In this document: positions 27,558-35,476 of the stretch, piece after piece
Layout of the letters: each line of letters begins with the position of its first letter
Numbering within the stretch: position 1 is the first letter of the stretch
Origin: JBDHXE01 sp035445085
GTDB lineage: Bacteria; Bacteroidota; Ignavibacteria; Kapaibacteriales; UBA2268
DNA length: 64,000 bases
Direction: 5' to 3'
Assembly: GCA_035445085.1 (NCBI GenBank)
Contig: DAOMQA010000002.1
Coordinates: 62,001-126,000 of the forward strand
Program-made: the position numbers and the translations under genes
Notes under the pieces: generated by a model
The model's database searches: none
What the model was told of the DNA's origin: nothing
The model's input: only the letters and a program-made list of their open reading frames with translations

Positions 27558-27602
27558 AATTATATTATTCATTAATTATTATTATTTCTTAGGAGAAGTC
27601 AG

Positions 27603-27818
27603 ATGGAAGATATAAAAATTCTATTCAAAACTAACATTAACTGTGGAGGATGTATCTCATCTATAAAACCACATTTAGACAATACAAGTGCAATACAAGA
27701 ATGGAGCGTAGATACAAACAATAAAGATAAAATTTTAAGCGTATCTACTACCTTAACAGCCGAACAAGTTATTGCCATTGTTAATAAGGCAGGTTACAAG
27801 GCAGAAGCCCTTTCTTAA
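27603..27818 (+). CDS. Small HMA-domain metal-binding protein (CopZ-like)
   Basis: A 71-residue cytosolic HMA fold: beta start IKILFKTNINCGGC with C14-x-x-C17, and the usual end IVNKAGYKAEAL. It could deliver copper to the adjacent ATPase as CopZ does. The ribosome site is strong (TTAGGAGAAG). The motif NCGGC lacks the Met of classical GMTCxxC and is closer to chaperone-like or transcript-linked HMA proteins of Bacteroidota, so CopZ function is inferred from position. Confidence 0.82.
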   Translation: MEDIKILFKTNINCGGCISSIKPHLDNTSAIQEWSVDTNNKDKILSVSTTLTAEQVIAIVNKAGYKAEALS

Positions 27819-27838
27819 ATTTTTTTATAGGAAAAAGA

Positions 27839-28045
27839 ATGAAAAGTAATTTAAAATTATTTCTCGTATCTATAGTTTTATTATTTTCTTTTGCGTTTAT
27901 ATCTTGTAGCAATACTTCAAACCATAAAGAAGTAGAGGGAAGCAATACGGTAAAAGGTGATTATACTTGTCCTATGCACCCTGAAGTAAGTGGTAGCAAA
28001 GGCGATAAGTGTTCTAAGTGTGGGATGAACTTAGTAGTAAAATAA
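27839..28045 (+). CDS. Small heavy-metal-binding lipoprotein
   Basis: A 68-residue lipoprotein. The signal ends ISC (Cys23). The mature part is a single heavy-metal-binding domain of the kind found at the N-termini of Cu/Ag ATPases and efflux proteins: YTCPMHPEV followed by CSKCGMNL. It is thus a stand-alone periplasm-facing metal binder in the cop cluster. It sits 20 bases downstream of the HMA gene with its own AGGA ribosome site, and a strong terminator follows. Confidence 0.8.
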   Translation: MKSNLKLFLVSIVLLFSFAFISCSNTSNHKEVEGSNTVKGDYTCPMHPEVSGSKGDKCSKCGMNLVVK

Positions 28046-28069
28046 TAGATAAAATATATTAAACCTTAC

Positions 28070-28114
28070 AACACTATATTAAATTAGTTTAATCTAATTC
28101 AATATAGTGTTTTT
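28070..28114 (+). terminator. Intrinsic terminator of the cop genes
   Basis: AACACTATATT (28070-28080) pairs exactly with AATATAGTGTT (28101-28111). A second inner stem, AATTAG/CTAATT, extends it, and T residues follow the right arm. Confidence 0.85.
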
Positions 28115-28208
28115 GTATTATTTATAATTAAACTTTGACTTAAAACGTCCATACTAAAAGATTTAAAATAATATTTATTTCTTTGAAAAAATAAAGGTAT
28201 TTTAGTGC

Positions 28209-28223
28209 TTGAAAATATTTCAA
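28209..28223 (+). promoter_or_regulatory. TTGAAA-n3-TTTCAA palindrome upstream of ric
   Basis: TTGAAAATATTTCAA is a perfect inverted repeat 39 bases before the RIC start codon. It resembles the TTGA-spacer-TCAA half-site layout of CRP/FNR-family regulators that control nitrosative-stress genes, although the spacing differs from the standard FNR box. A CRP/FNR-type operator is inferred. Confidence 0.5.
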
Positions 28224-28262
28224 ATTAAATATGTATTTTAGAATTAGTTTATAGGCAATAAA

Positions 28263-28991
28263 ATGGAAATTACTAAAGATAGTATAATTAGTGACTTAGT
28301 AGCAACAGATTATAGGACTGCAATTATTTTTAAGAAAAGTGGTATAGACTTTTGTTGTAAAGGGTTCAGGAGTATAGAAGATGCTTGCGAAAGAAAACAT
28401 ATCGATAGTAGTAAATTAATTGACGAACTTCATGATGTTTCATCTCAAGGCAAAGAAGAATTTTTTGATTATAATTCTTGGTCTTTAGATATATTAGCTG
28501 ATTATATTGAAAAAAAACATCACCACTATGTTGAATCTAAATCACGTGAAATCTTACCATTCTTAGAAAAAATAGTTAGAGTACACGGCGATAGACACCC
28601 CGAATTAAGAGAAGTTGAAACTTTATTCAAAGAGACCGTTGGCGAAATGGCTAAGCACATGAAAAAAGAAGAGCTTATCCTATTCCCATTCATCAAGAAA
28701 ATGGTTAAATTTGATAAAGAAAATACTAAGTTAGAGACTGCCCCAGGACGTGCAGCTACGTCTATTAAAGCAATGATGGACGACCACACAAATGAAGGCG
28801 ATAGATTTAATAGGATATCCGAGCTAACAAATAAATATACTGCCCCTGAAGATGGGTGCAATTCATACAAAATCACATTAGCAATGCTTAAAGAATTTGA
28901 AGAAGACTTATACCTACATATACATTTAGAGAATAATATTTTATTCCCTAAATCAGTTTTATTAGAAGACAAGCTAAATAAAGCTTCATAA
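28263..28991 (+). CDS. ric: RIC-family iron-sulfur cluster repair di-iron protein
   Basis: A 242-residue protein of the ScdA/YtfE/DnrN family, which repairs Fe-S clusters damaged by nitric oxide or peroxide. The N-terminal DUF542 domain carries the C31-C32 pair (GIDFCCKGFRSIEDAC). The hemerythrin-like domain has the His/Glu ligands spread through KKHHHYVESK, HMKKEELILFPF, MMDDHTNEGDRF and HIHLENNILFPK. A palindrome that could be its operator lies just upstream. It starts a run of redox genes including two copper proteins. Confidence 0.93.
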   Translation: MEITKDSIISDLVATDYRTAIIFKKSGIDFCCKGFRSIEDACERKHIDSSKLIDELHDVSSQGKEEFFDYNSWSLDILADYIEKKHHHYVESKSREILPFLEKIVRVHGDRHPELREVETLFKETVGEMAKHMKKEELILFPFIKKMVKFDKENTKLETAPGRAATSIKAMMDDHTNEGDRFNRISELTNKYTAPEDGCNSYKITLAMLKEFEEDLYLHIHLENNILFPKSVLLEDKLNKAS

Positions 28992-29014
28992 ATTATTTAT
29001 TTTTAGGAAATTAT

Positions 29015-29506
29015 ATGATTAAATACTTTGTAATAATTACTGCTTCTATATTTTTACTATGGGCATGCAACAAAGCAGAGCAAAAAAGTGATACGGCAGA
29101 AGTTCATAATCACGACACAGAAATGACACATCAGCATAATACTGACGACGCTCATAACCATAGTGAAGAAGACAACAGCCCACTTACTTTAGATAATGGA
29201 AAAAAATGGAAAGTAAATGATGAGATGCGACCTTTTGTACTACAAGGAGAAGAAATTGTAGGTAAGTTTTATGATTTAAAGGATACTAACTATGCAGCAT
29301 TAGCAGTAGATATTAAAAGATTAGATGATGAATTGATTAAAAGTTGTACTATGGACGGCAAGAGCCACGATGAACTACATAAATGGCTAAACCCTCACTT
29401 AGAATTAGTAGACGACTTATCAAAAGCTAGTACTGCAAGCAATGGTTCAGCAATCGTGGCAAAACTCAAAGATTCTTACAAAAAGTATCATCAATATTTC
29501 CAATAA
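29015..29506 (+). CDS. His-rich lipoprotein in the redox cluster
   Basis: A 163-residue lipoprotein: the signal ends LLWAC (Cys18), followed by a histidine/acid-rich stretch (HNHDTEMTHQHNTDDAHNHS, about residues 31-50) able to bind metal. A helical C-terminal domain (about 70-163) contains one Cys and the segment MDGKSHDELHKWLNPHLEL. It lies between ric and the cytochrome b gene with an AGGA ribosome site. I do not recognise the family. Periplasmic copper or zinc buffering is a guess from composition and place. Confidence 0.7.
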   Translation: MIKYFVIITASIFLLWACNKAEQKSDTAEVHNHDTEMTHQHNTDDAHNHSEEDNSPLTLDNGKKWKVNDEMRPFVLQGEEIVGKFYDLKDTNYAALAVDIKRLDDELIKSCTMDGKSHDELHKWLNPHLELVDDLSKASTASNGSAIVAKLKDSYKKYHQYFQ

Positions 29507-29545
29507 TATTATATTATTTACAATGAAGTATGCAGAGCTACTATA

Positions 29546-30112
29546 ATGAAAGCTAATAAAAAATTTACGTTACTACATAGAATTTTGCATTGGACAATGT
29601 TCATAGCAATGCCTATATTGTTTATTACTGGCTTCTTAAGAATGTATTGGATGAATAAAAAACATATCGTTTCTATTATTTCAGAGAATACTAGTCCAGA
29701 ACTATTAACAAAAGAACAAATGTCTACTATTGCAACGTCTATTCGCGAACCGATGTGGCAATGGCATGAACTTTTTGCTCATATTATGATAATAACATTT
29801 GTTATTAGAATTATTTATATGCTAACTAAAGGCATACGCTTCCCTAATCCATTTAAAAGCAATACTAAGCTCAAAGAAAAATTACAAGGCTTTACTTATA
29901 TATATTTCTATCTGTTTGTATTTATATCAGCTGTAACTGGTATATGCATTGAAAAAGGTTTTTTTGAAAGTAGTATGGAAATAATAGAAACCGTACACAA
30001 GTTAGGAATTTATTGGTTCCCAATATTTATTATTTTACATATAGCTGGCATCTTAATTGCCGAATTAACTGACAAAAAGGGGATTGTATCTAATATGATT
30101 GGTGGCGATTAA
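29546..30112 (+). CDS. Cytochrome b561-like di-heme membrane protein
   Basis: A 188-residue protein with four membrane segments and paired histidines in the right places for two b hemes: H11/H15 (LLHRILHWTMF), H74/H79 (WQWHELFAHIM) and H151/H165 (VHKLGIYW...LHIAG). These proteins pass electrons from quinol or another donor to periplasmic acceptors. Its position just before lipoprotein azurin suggests azurin as acceptor, which is inference. The length fits the bacterial cytochrome b561 / Ni-Fe hydrogenase b-type group. Confidence 0.85.
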   Translation: MKANKKFTLLHRILHWTMFIAMPILFITGFLRMYWMNKKHIVSIISENTSPELLTKEQMSTIATSIREPMWQWHELFAHIMIITFVIRIIYMLTKGIRFPNPFKSNTKLKEKLQGFTYIYFYLFVFISAVTGICIEKGFFESSMEIIETVHKLGIYWFPIFIILHIAGILIAELTDKKGIVSNMIGGD

Positions 30113-30178
30113 ATTTATATGCTACCACAAATACAATCTATTTTTTTTATTTATTAATTTTTTATAGGATTCTCTATT

Positions 30179-30697
30179 ATGAAAAAATTTATCTTATTAA
30201 TGGTTTCAGTTGCTTTTCTTTTTGCAGCTTGCTCTAAGGATACTGAAACTCAAGACCAACAAGCTCAAACAAGCGAACAAACAACTGAAACAGCAGCACC
30301 TCAAGCTGGTGAAACCAGCGATGCATTACAACTAACTGTAAATGCGGACGATGCTATGAAGTTTGATGTTACTGAATTGAAAGCTAAAGAAGGTCAAAAG
30401 GTAAAATTAACTTTACACCATGTGGGCAAAATGCCTAAAGCCGCAATGGGGCACAACTGGATTTTATTAGCTTCTGGTGTAGATGTAAAAACATTTGCAG
30501 AAGCAGCAATTGGAGCTAAAGATAGCGACTATATTCCTGCCGCTCATGCTAAAGATATTATTGCTCATACTAAATTAATTGGTGGTGGCGAAACTACAGA
30601 AATAGAATTTACAGCTCCAGCAAAAGGCACTTATGATTTTATCTGCTCATTCCCAGGACACTACGGTATGATGCACGGTAAATTTATCGTTGAATAA
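30179..30697 (+). CDS. azu: Azurin, lipid-anchored
   Basis: A 172-residue cupredoxin with a lipoprotein signal (Cys18), a Gln/Thr/Glu-rich spacer to about residue 48, and a complete azurin domain. The type-1 copper ligands are all present: H92 (GHNW), C156 and H161 (CSFPGH), and axial M165. Azurin carries single electrons in the periplasm, for example in denitrification or to peroxidases. The lipid anchor would hold it at a membrane near the cytochrome b encoded just upstream. Confidence 0.95.
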   Translation: MKKFILLMVSVAFLFAACSKDTETQDQQAQTSEQTTETAAPQAGETSDALQLTVNADDAMKFDVTELKAKEGQKVKLTLHHVGKMPKAAMGHNWILLASGVDVKTFAEAAIGAKDSDYIPAAHAKDIIAHTKLIGGGETTEIEFTAPAKGTYDFICSFPGHYGMMHGKFIVE

Positions 30698-30806
30698 ACA
30701 TAGCGCAAATTATTTAGTATATGTTTACTAAAAAACAAGGGGATTAATTAAAATATCATTTTAAATGGTCCCCTTAATTAATTTTTAATTTAATTTGGAG
30801 GCGATA

Positions 30807-31157
30807 ATGCAAATTGAAATTAAAAGAATATATGAAGGGCACAATGATAGTGATGGGTATAGAATATTAGTTGATAGATTATGGCCCAGGGGGATAAGCA
30901 AAGAAAATGCTATGTTAAATGAATGGCTTAAAGATATTGCACCATCGTCAGAATTAAGAAAATGGTTTAATCACATACCAGAACGCTATCAAGAGTTTAA
31001 GGATAAATATATTATCGAATTAAACCACCATATAGAAGAACTAAGAAGGCTAAAGAGCATAAGTAAAACACAAAAATTAACCTTGCTATATTCTGCAAAA
31101 GACACTACATATAACCAAGCAGTTGTATTGTTAGAAGTATTAAACAATCTTTCATAA
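30807..31157 (+). CDS. DUF488/YeaO-family protein
   Basis: A 116-residue protein of the DUF488 family, recognised by YRILVDRLWPRGISKENA, WFNHIPERYQEFKDKY and TLLYSAKDTTYNQAVVL. The function is unknown. Members often sit among nitrite/redox or stress genes. The start is ATG 30807, preceded by a perfect GGAGG (30797-30801). A TTG at 30795 is an artefact of that ribosome site. Confidence 0.88.
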   Translation: MQIEIKRIYEGHNDSDGYRILVDRLWPRGISKENAMLNEWLKDIAPSSELRKWFNHIPERYQEFKDKYIIELNHHIEELRRLKSISKTQKLTLLYSAKDTTYNQAVVLLEVLNNLS

Positions 31158-31170
31158 GTATAACTTAAAG

Positions 31171-31215
31171 AATAACATAATTAAAATATCTCTATATTGA
31201 CACGATTATGTTATT
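31171..31215 (+). terminator. Inverted repeat after the DUF488 gene
   Basis: AATAACATAAT (31171-31181) is the exact reverse complement of ATTATGTTATT (31205-31215). The 23-base loop contains TATTGACA. It could be a weak AT-only terminator or a binding site controlling the next gene, which starts 37 bases later. Confidence 0.5.
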
Positions 31216-31251
31216 TTAGCAGTAATTTAATTATAGTATAGTGTTTTGCGT

Positions 31252-31968
31252 ATGTTCAAAAGTAGTATTTCAGAAAAGGAAGTTGCCCCGCATGAAGTTA
31301 TATTGGGCAAAGATATAAGGCAAGGTATATTTGATCTTATTAAACAGCAGTATAAGGATTTTAACAACGAAAGTATTATTAGCTTAAGTGAATTGAACTC
31401 TTATAGGAGGCAATACCTTACCTCATTAGTAGCCGAAGAGAATGGAGAAATTGCAAAATTAGATGATGACGTATTACAAGCCATTAAAAATAATTCTATC
31501 CTTTCCGAAAACATAGAGCCTGAAATTGAATCAAAACTAACATTAGGGCAAAAAACAGCTGATAAAATAGCAGATTTTGGCGGTAGCTGGACTTTTATAA
31601 TAGCCTTTTTTTTATTCTTATTATGTTGGATGGCTATTAACATTTGGGTACTATCTACCAAACCATTCGACCCTTACCCGTTTATATTGCTTAATCTCAT
31701 TCTTTCGTGCTTAGCAGCCATTCAAGCACCCATCATTATGATGAGCCAAAATAGACAAGAACAAAAAGACAGAATACGCTCAGAACATGATTATAAAATA
31801 AACCTAAAGGCAGAGTTAGAAATTAAGCTATTGAGCGAAAAAATAGATCATTTATTAGTAAGTCAGAATAGGAAATTATTGACAATCCAAGAAGTACAGA
31901 TAGATTATTTAGAAGATTTAATGAATAAAGTACAGAATATAGATAAAACGAGTAAAACATCAGCATAA
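31252..31968 (+). CDS. DUF1003-family membrane protein
   Basis: A 238-residue protein. The cytosolic N-terminal part ends before the DUF1003 core GQKTADKIADFGGSWTFIIA. Two membrane segments (about residues 110-130 and 143-165) carry WMAINIWVLSTKPFDPYPFI and the family motif QAPIIMMSQNRQ, and a coiled-coil C-terminus follows. The function is unknown. I start at ATG 31252; a TTG two codons earlier is possible. It is followed by yggS after two bases. Confidence 0.85.
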   Translation: MFKSSISEKEVAPHEVILGKDIRQGIFDLIKQQYKDFNNESIISLSELNSYRRQYLTSLVAEENGEIAKLDDDVLQAIKNNSILSENIEPEIESKLTLGQKTADKIADFGGSWTFIIAFFLFLLCWMAINIWVLSTKPFDPYPFILLNLILSCLAAIQAPIIMMSQNRQEQKDRIRSEHDYKINLKAELEIKLLSEKIDHLLVSQNRKLLTIQEVQIDYLEDLMNKVQNIDKTSKTSA

Positions 31969-31970
31969 AA

Positions 31971-32699
31971 ATGGAAGATATATTACATAATATTAAAGTT
32001 ATAGAAGAGAAAATTGTTAGTGTTTGCAATAGGATAGGAAGGAATAGGAAAGAAATAAAGTTGCTCTTAGCAACAAAAACAGTTACTCCGGAGCGAATAA
32101 TTATCGCCTTTGAGTCTGGCGAAAATTTAATAGCTGAAAACAAAGTTCAAGAGCTAAAAGCAAAATATGAAGCTCTAAAAAAACACCCTCACAATAATCA
32201 CTTTATTGGGCATTTACAAAGCAATAAAATTAAAGATATTCTAAGGTGCGATGTACAATGTATACAAACAATTGATAGCTTAGAATTAGCAGAAAAAATA
32301 AACCAAAAACTAAGTAGCGAGAATAAATCGATTGATATATTAGTGCAAGTAAATACCTCTTCAGAAAAAAGCAAATTTGGAGTAGAACCACATAAAGCAG
32401 ATGAATTAGTCCAATCAATATCCAAACTAACAAATATAAAAATCAAAGGATTAATGACAATTGGGCTATTTAGTTCAGATTTAATTAAAGTAAGAAATTG
32501 TTATAAATTATTGAGTGAATTAAAGTACCAAATAGACAAAAATCAATATGATAATGTAGAAATGCAAGAACTATCTATGGGTATGAGCGGTGACTTTGAT
32601 ATTGCAATAGAGGAAGGAGCAACTATTATTAGAGTTGGAACAGCCATTTTTGGCAAGAGAATATACCCCGATTCCTATTATTGGAACGAATCTAAATAA
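31971..32699 (+). CDS. yggS: YggS/PLPBP-family PLP homeostasis protein
   Basis: A 242-residue single-domain alanine-racemase-barrel protein that buffers pyridoxal phosphate. The PLP lysine is in LLLATKTVTPE. HFIGHLQSNKIKDI, VNTSSEKSKFGV, IKGLMTIGLF and LSMGMSGDFDIAIEEGATIIR are family hallmarks. It starts 2 bases after the DUF1003 gene. In many bacteria it adjoins cell-division genes, which is not so here. Confidence 0.94.
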   Translation: MEDILHNIKVIEEKIVSVCNRIGRNRKEIKLLLATKTVTPERIIIAFESGENLIAENKVQELKAKYEALKKHPHNNHFIGHLQSNKIKDILRCDVQCIQTIDSLELAEKINQKLSSENKSIDILVQVNTSSEKSKFGVEPHKADELVQSISKLTNIKIKGLMTIGLFSSDLIKVRNCYKLLSELKYQIDKNQYDNVEMQELSMGMSGDFDIAIEEGATIIRVGTAIFGKRIYPDSYYWNESK

Positions 32700-32726
32700 A
32701 TTCAAAATTAATCAGTCAAACAACTA

Positions 32727-32738
32727 TTGTTGCAACAA
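32727..32738 (+). promoter_or_regulatory. TTGTTGCAACAA palindrome upstream of the pirin gene
   Basis: A perfect 12-bp palindrome in the 101-bp gap before the pirin-like gene, about 60 bp upstream of its start. It is the size and place of a repressor operator, but I cannot name the regulator. Confidence 0.4.
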
Positions 32739-32800
32739 ATATTATTTTGATAGCTTCGTCATTAAAATAAATTGGTTAAGTTTATAATTTTAGTGGCAAA

Positions 32801-33517
32801 ATGAACGATACAATATTTCACAAAGCAGCAAGTAGGGGCTTGGCTGAACATGGTTGGTTAAAGAGCTATCACACATTTAGCTTTGCAAATTATTACAACC
32901 CTGAAAGAATGAATTTTGGGGCTTTACGAGTATTAAACGACGACACAGTAGCAGCTGGGCGTGGCTTTGATATGCATCATCATTCCAACATGGAAATTAT
33001 TTCAATACCATTAGAAGGCGACTTAGAGCATTCGGATAGTATGGGTAATAAATCCGTAATAAAAAGTGGAGATATTCAAGTAATGAGTGCTGGCACTGGC
33101 GTCTATCATAGCGAATATAACAAGAATCAAGATAAATTAGTGAAATTCTTGCAGATTTGGGTTATTCCAAATAAAATGAATGTTACACCTCGTTATGACC
33201 AAATTACAATTAAAAATATAGATAAGAAAAACAATTTTTTAGAAATAGTTTCACCAAATAAAGAAAGCTCTGGAGTATGGATACATCAAGATGCTTATTT
33301 CTACTTATCAGATTTTGATGAAAATTTTGAAGCGGTTTATGAGCTTAAGTCTCAAAAAAATGGCGTATACGTATTTAATCTAAATGGTAGTATAACTATT
33401 CAGCAAACTACCTTAGAAAGTAGAGATGGTATAGCTATTATAGATAATAAACATATTAACATAAAAGCTAAGCAACAATCATCTTTTTTAATTATGGAAG
33501 TTCCCTTAAATGTTTAA
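32801..33517 (+). CDS. Pirin family protein (YhhW-like)
   Basis: A 238-residue bicupin. The N-terminal cupin holds the metal ligands in FDMHHHSNMEIIS and later GTGVYHSEYN. HGWLKSYHTFSFANYYNPER and FGALRVLNDDTVAAGRGF are typical of the YhhW subgroup, some members of which show quercetin dioxygenase activity. The true substrate is unknown. It sits in the stress island beside YceI, and both genes are commonly stress-induced. Confidence 0.9.
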   Translation: MNDTIFHKAASRGLAEHGWLKSYHTFSFANYYNPERMNFGALRVLNDDTVAAGRGFDMHHHSNMEIISIPLEGDLEHSDSMGNKSVIKSGDIQVMSAGTGVYHSEYNKNQDKLVKFLQIWVIPNKMNVTPRYDQITIKNIDKKNNFLEIVSPNKESSGVWIHQDAYFYLSDFDENFEAVYELKSQKNGVYVFNLNGSITIQQTTLESRDGIAIIDNKHINIKAKQQSSFLIMEVPLNV

Positions 33518-33549
33518 TTTAATTTTATATTAATATAGGAGATTTTATT

Positions 33550-34080
33550 ATGTCTAAAACAAAATGGATTATTGACCCACAACACTCAGATATTGGGTTC
33601 AAAGTAAAACACATGATGTTTACTACAGTTTCTGGTCATTTTGACAAGTTTGCTGCTGATGTTGAATCGGATGGCGATAATTTTGAAAATGCTACTATTA
33701 ATTTTACGGCAGAAACAGCCTCTATAAATACTAATAGTGAAAATAGAGATGCGCACTTACGTAGCGCTGATTTTTTTGATGCGGAGAACTTTCCACAGCT
33801 CAGTTTCAAATCAGAGTCATTTACAAAAAAGGCTGAAAACCTCTATACCTTAGTTGGCACAATGACAATAAAAGACGTGAGTGAAAAAGTAACACTTAAT
33901 GCCGAGTATAGTGGATTAATGAAAGACCCATGGGGTGGGACACGTGCTGGCTTTTCTTTAGAAGCTAAAATAAACCGTAAAGATTTCGGTTTAAATTGGA
34001 ATGCGGCTTTAGAAACAGGCGGTGTTTTAGTATCTGATGAAGTAAGATTACTTTGCGAAATTCAGTTAGTAAAGCAATAA
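33550..34080 (+). CDS. YceI-family lipid-binding protein
   Basis: A 176-residue lipocalin-like protein: WIIDPQHSDIGFKVKHMMFT, FDKFAADVESDGDNFENATI, DFFDAENFPQLSFKS and LTIKDVSEKV-like segments are characteristic. The family binds polyisoprenoids in a beta-barrel. No signal peptide is present, so this copy is cytoplasmic. It has a strong AGGAG ribosome site and is followed by an intrinsic terminator. Confidence 0.92.
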   Translation: MSKTKWIIDPQHSDIGFKVKHMMFTTVSGHFDKFAADVESDGDNFENATINFTAETASINTNSENRDAHLRSADFFDAENFPQLSFKSESFTKKAENLYTLVGTMTIKDVSEKVTLNAEYSGLMKDPWGGTRAGFSLEAKINRKDFGLNWNAALETGGVLVSDEVRLLCEIQLVKQ

Positions 34081-34105
34081 TTTTAAAATTGAAAGATTTA
34101 TATTA

Positions 34106-34135
34106 AAAGGGCTTATATTTACTTGTAAGCCCTTT
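34106..34135 (+). terminator. Intrinsic terminator after yceI
   Basis: AAAGGGCTTA (34106-34115) pairs with TAAGCCCTTT (34126-34135) across a 10-base loop, then an AT-rich tail. Confidence 0.75.
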
Positions 34136-34539
34136 AATTTATTTAGGTAGCTGCTTTTATTTTTCAGAACATAATTATTGCGATATTTACTATAAATTAG
34201 TTCTATAGAGCAAAACGCACTATTATAAGTAAATACTTGTTTCAATCATTATTTGTCATAATAAAAAAATATTTTTGTAATTATTAAACATATTGTCCGT
34301 CATATTCAAGTGTGTGAGTTAATTAATTACGAATGTATCTACTATTTTAATTAGTTACTAATGTAGCTTAACTTACGGATTGATTTGGTAGCTCCTTAAA
34401 AGTTTCTGCTAACAAGTTAATTGATATTGATAAAAATTTAAGGTAACTTTTACTAGATTTGTAAAAATCGGTAATTGGGTTCAACAATTTTTACAAGTCA
34501 TTAATTTAAAAGTATTGAGCCCATTTTGAGGATAATATC
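34136..34539. other. Non-coding stretch before the DUF4142 gene
   Basis: About 400 bp of very AT-rich DNA with no gene I can support. It holds an imperfect direct repeat (34323-34342 and 34351-34370, 15 of 20 matches) and the inverted repeat at 34459-34496. A long 5' leader or a regulated promoter for the following gene is likely. Confidence 0.6.
34459..34496 (+). promoter_or_regulatory. Inverted repeat upstream of the DUF4142 gene
   Basis: TTGTAAAAATCG (34459-34470) and CAATTTTTACAA (34485-34496) are near-perfect reverse complements (one mismatch) with a 14-base spacer, 43 bp before the start codon. It may be an operator or a leader hairpin. Confidence 0.45.
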
Positions 34540-35079
34540 ATGAGAGTTTTAAAAAATCTTACTGCGATTGCTACCGCAATCATAACAACTTGTGCAATGC
34601 TTGCCATATCTTCAGCAGCAGGTACCCCAAAATTAACAGATCCAGAGATAGCATCAATTGCTGTAACTGCAAACCAAATAGATGTTAATTATGGCAAATT
34701 AGCCCTAAAGCAATCTAAAAACCCTGAAGTAATAAAATTTGCTAATGCTATGATAAAAGATCACGAAAGCATTATTAAACAAGCAAGTGCTTTAGCTACA
34801 AGGCTAAAGGTTACACCAAAAGATAATGCCGTAACACAATCTTTACTAAAGGGTGAAAAGGAAATAATGGCTAAATTTAAAAAATTAAAAGGTGAAGCAT
34901 TCGATAAAGCATATATTGAAAACGAAGTTAATTATCATGCGGCTGTTATATCAACAGTCAAAGATGTTTTAATTCCACAAACAAAAAATGCCGAGTTAAA
35001 AGATATGTTTGTAAAAGTTAGTCCATTATTAGACCACCATTTAGAAATGGCAAAAATGGCCCAATCAAAGATTAAGTAA
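34540..35079 (+). CDS. DUF4142 exported protein
   Basis: A 179-residue protein with a signal peptide (residues 1-27, ending SSAAG) and a ferritin-like four-helix DUF4142 domain: PEIASIAVTANQIDVNYGKL, NPEVIKFANAMIKDHESI and LIPQTKNAELKDMF. Such periplasmic proteins have no defined function. Family members are frequently encoded beside cupredoxin genes, as here (14 bases to the next gene), which suggests a joint copper or redox role. Confidence 0.88.
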   Translation: MRVLKNLTAIATAIITTCAMLAISSAAGTPKLTDPEIASIAVTANQIDVNYGKLALKQSKNPEVIKFANAMIKDHESIIKQASALATRLKVTPKDNAVTQSLLKGEKEIMAKFKKLKGEAFDKAYIENEVNYHAAVISTVKDVLIPQTKNAELKDMFVKVSPLLDHHLEMAKMAQSKIK

Positions 35080-35093
35080 GATAAGGTAGGACA

Positions 35094-35453
35094 ATGAAAA
35101 GCCCAAATATTATGCTTGTAGCTATAATATTATCATTTATTGCATTATCATTAATAACATCGTGCAATGAAAAAGACAATAGACAGAAAGTAGTTAATAA
35201 AGTAGATACAGTTATTATTTCTGGCATGGAATTTCGCCCATCACTTTTAAATATAGATTTAGGCGATACCGTGATTTGGATAAACAAGGGTATAGTTGCT
35301 CATAATATTACAGATGAAGCAGCAACGACGCCTTTATCCAAGGACTTCAATCCTAATGAGTCTTTCCAAATGGTACCTACTAAGAGTTTTAATTATTATT
35401 GCTCTATACACCCTACTATGAAGGGAGCCATAAACATACAAGCAAATAAATAA
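35094..35453 (+). CDS. Plastocyanin-like cupredoxin lipoprotein
   Basis: A 119-residue protein: lipoprotein signal (Cys24 in LITSC), then a short cupredoxin domain. The type-1 copper ligands H70 (VAHNI), C103, H106 and M109 (CSIHPTMKG) are complete and have pseudoazurin/amicyanin-like spacing. It is the second blue-copper lipoprotein in the island, of a different subfamily from the azurin 4.4 kb upstream. Probably co-transcribed with the DUF4142 gene. Confidence 0.9.
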   Translation: MKSPNIMLVAIILSFIALSLITSCNEKDNRQKVVNKVDTVIISGMEFRPSLLNIDLGDTVIWINKGIVAHNITDEAATTPLSKDFNPNESFQMVPTKSFNYYCSIHPTMKGAINIQANK

Positions 35454-35476
35454 AATCTAAAAAGAATGAAATCAAT

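Noticed and set aside
28540..28560. TCACGTGAAAT inside ric as a third parS-like site
   Set aside because: Only half of the consensus matches and it lies in a coding region.
28526..28972. 148-codon open frame antisense to ric
   Set aside because: It is the reverse of a conserved hemerythrin domain with no start context.
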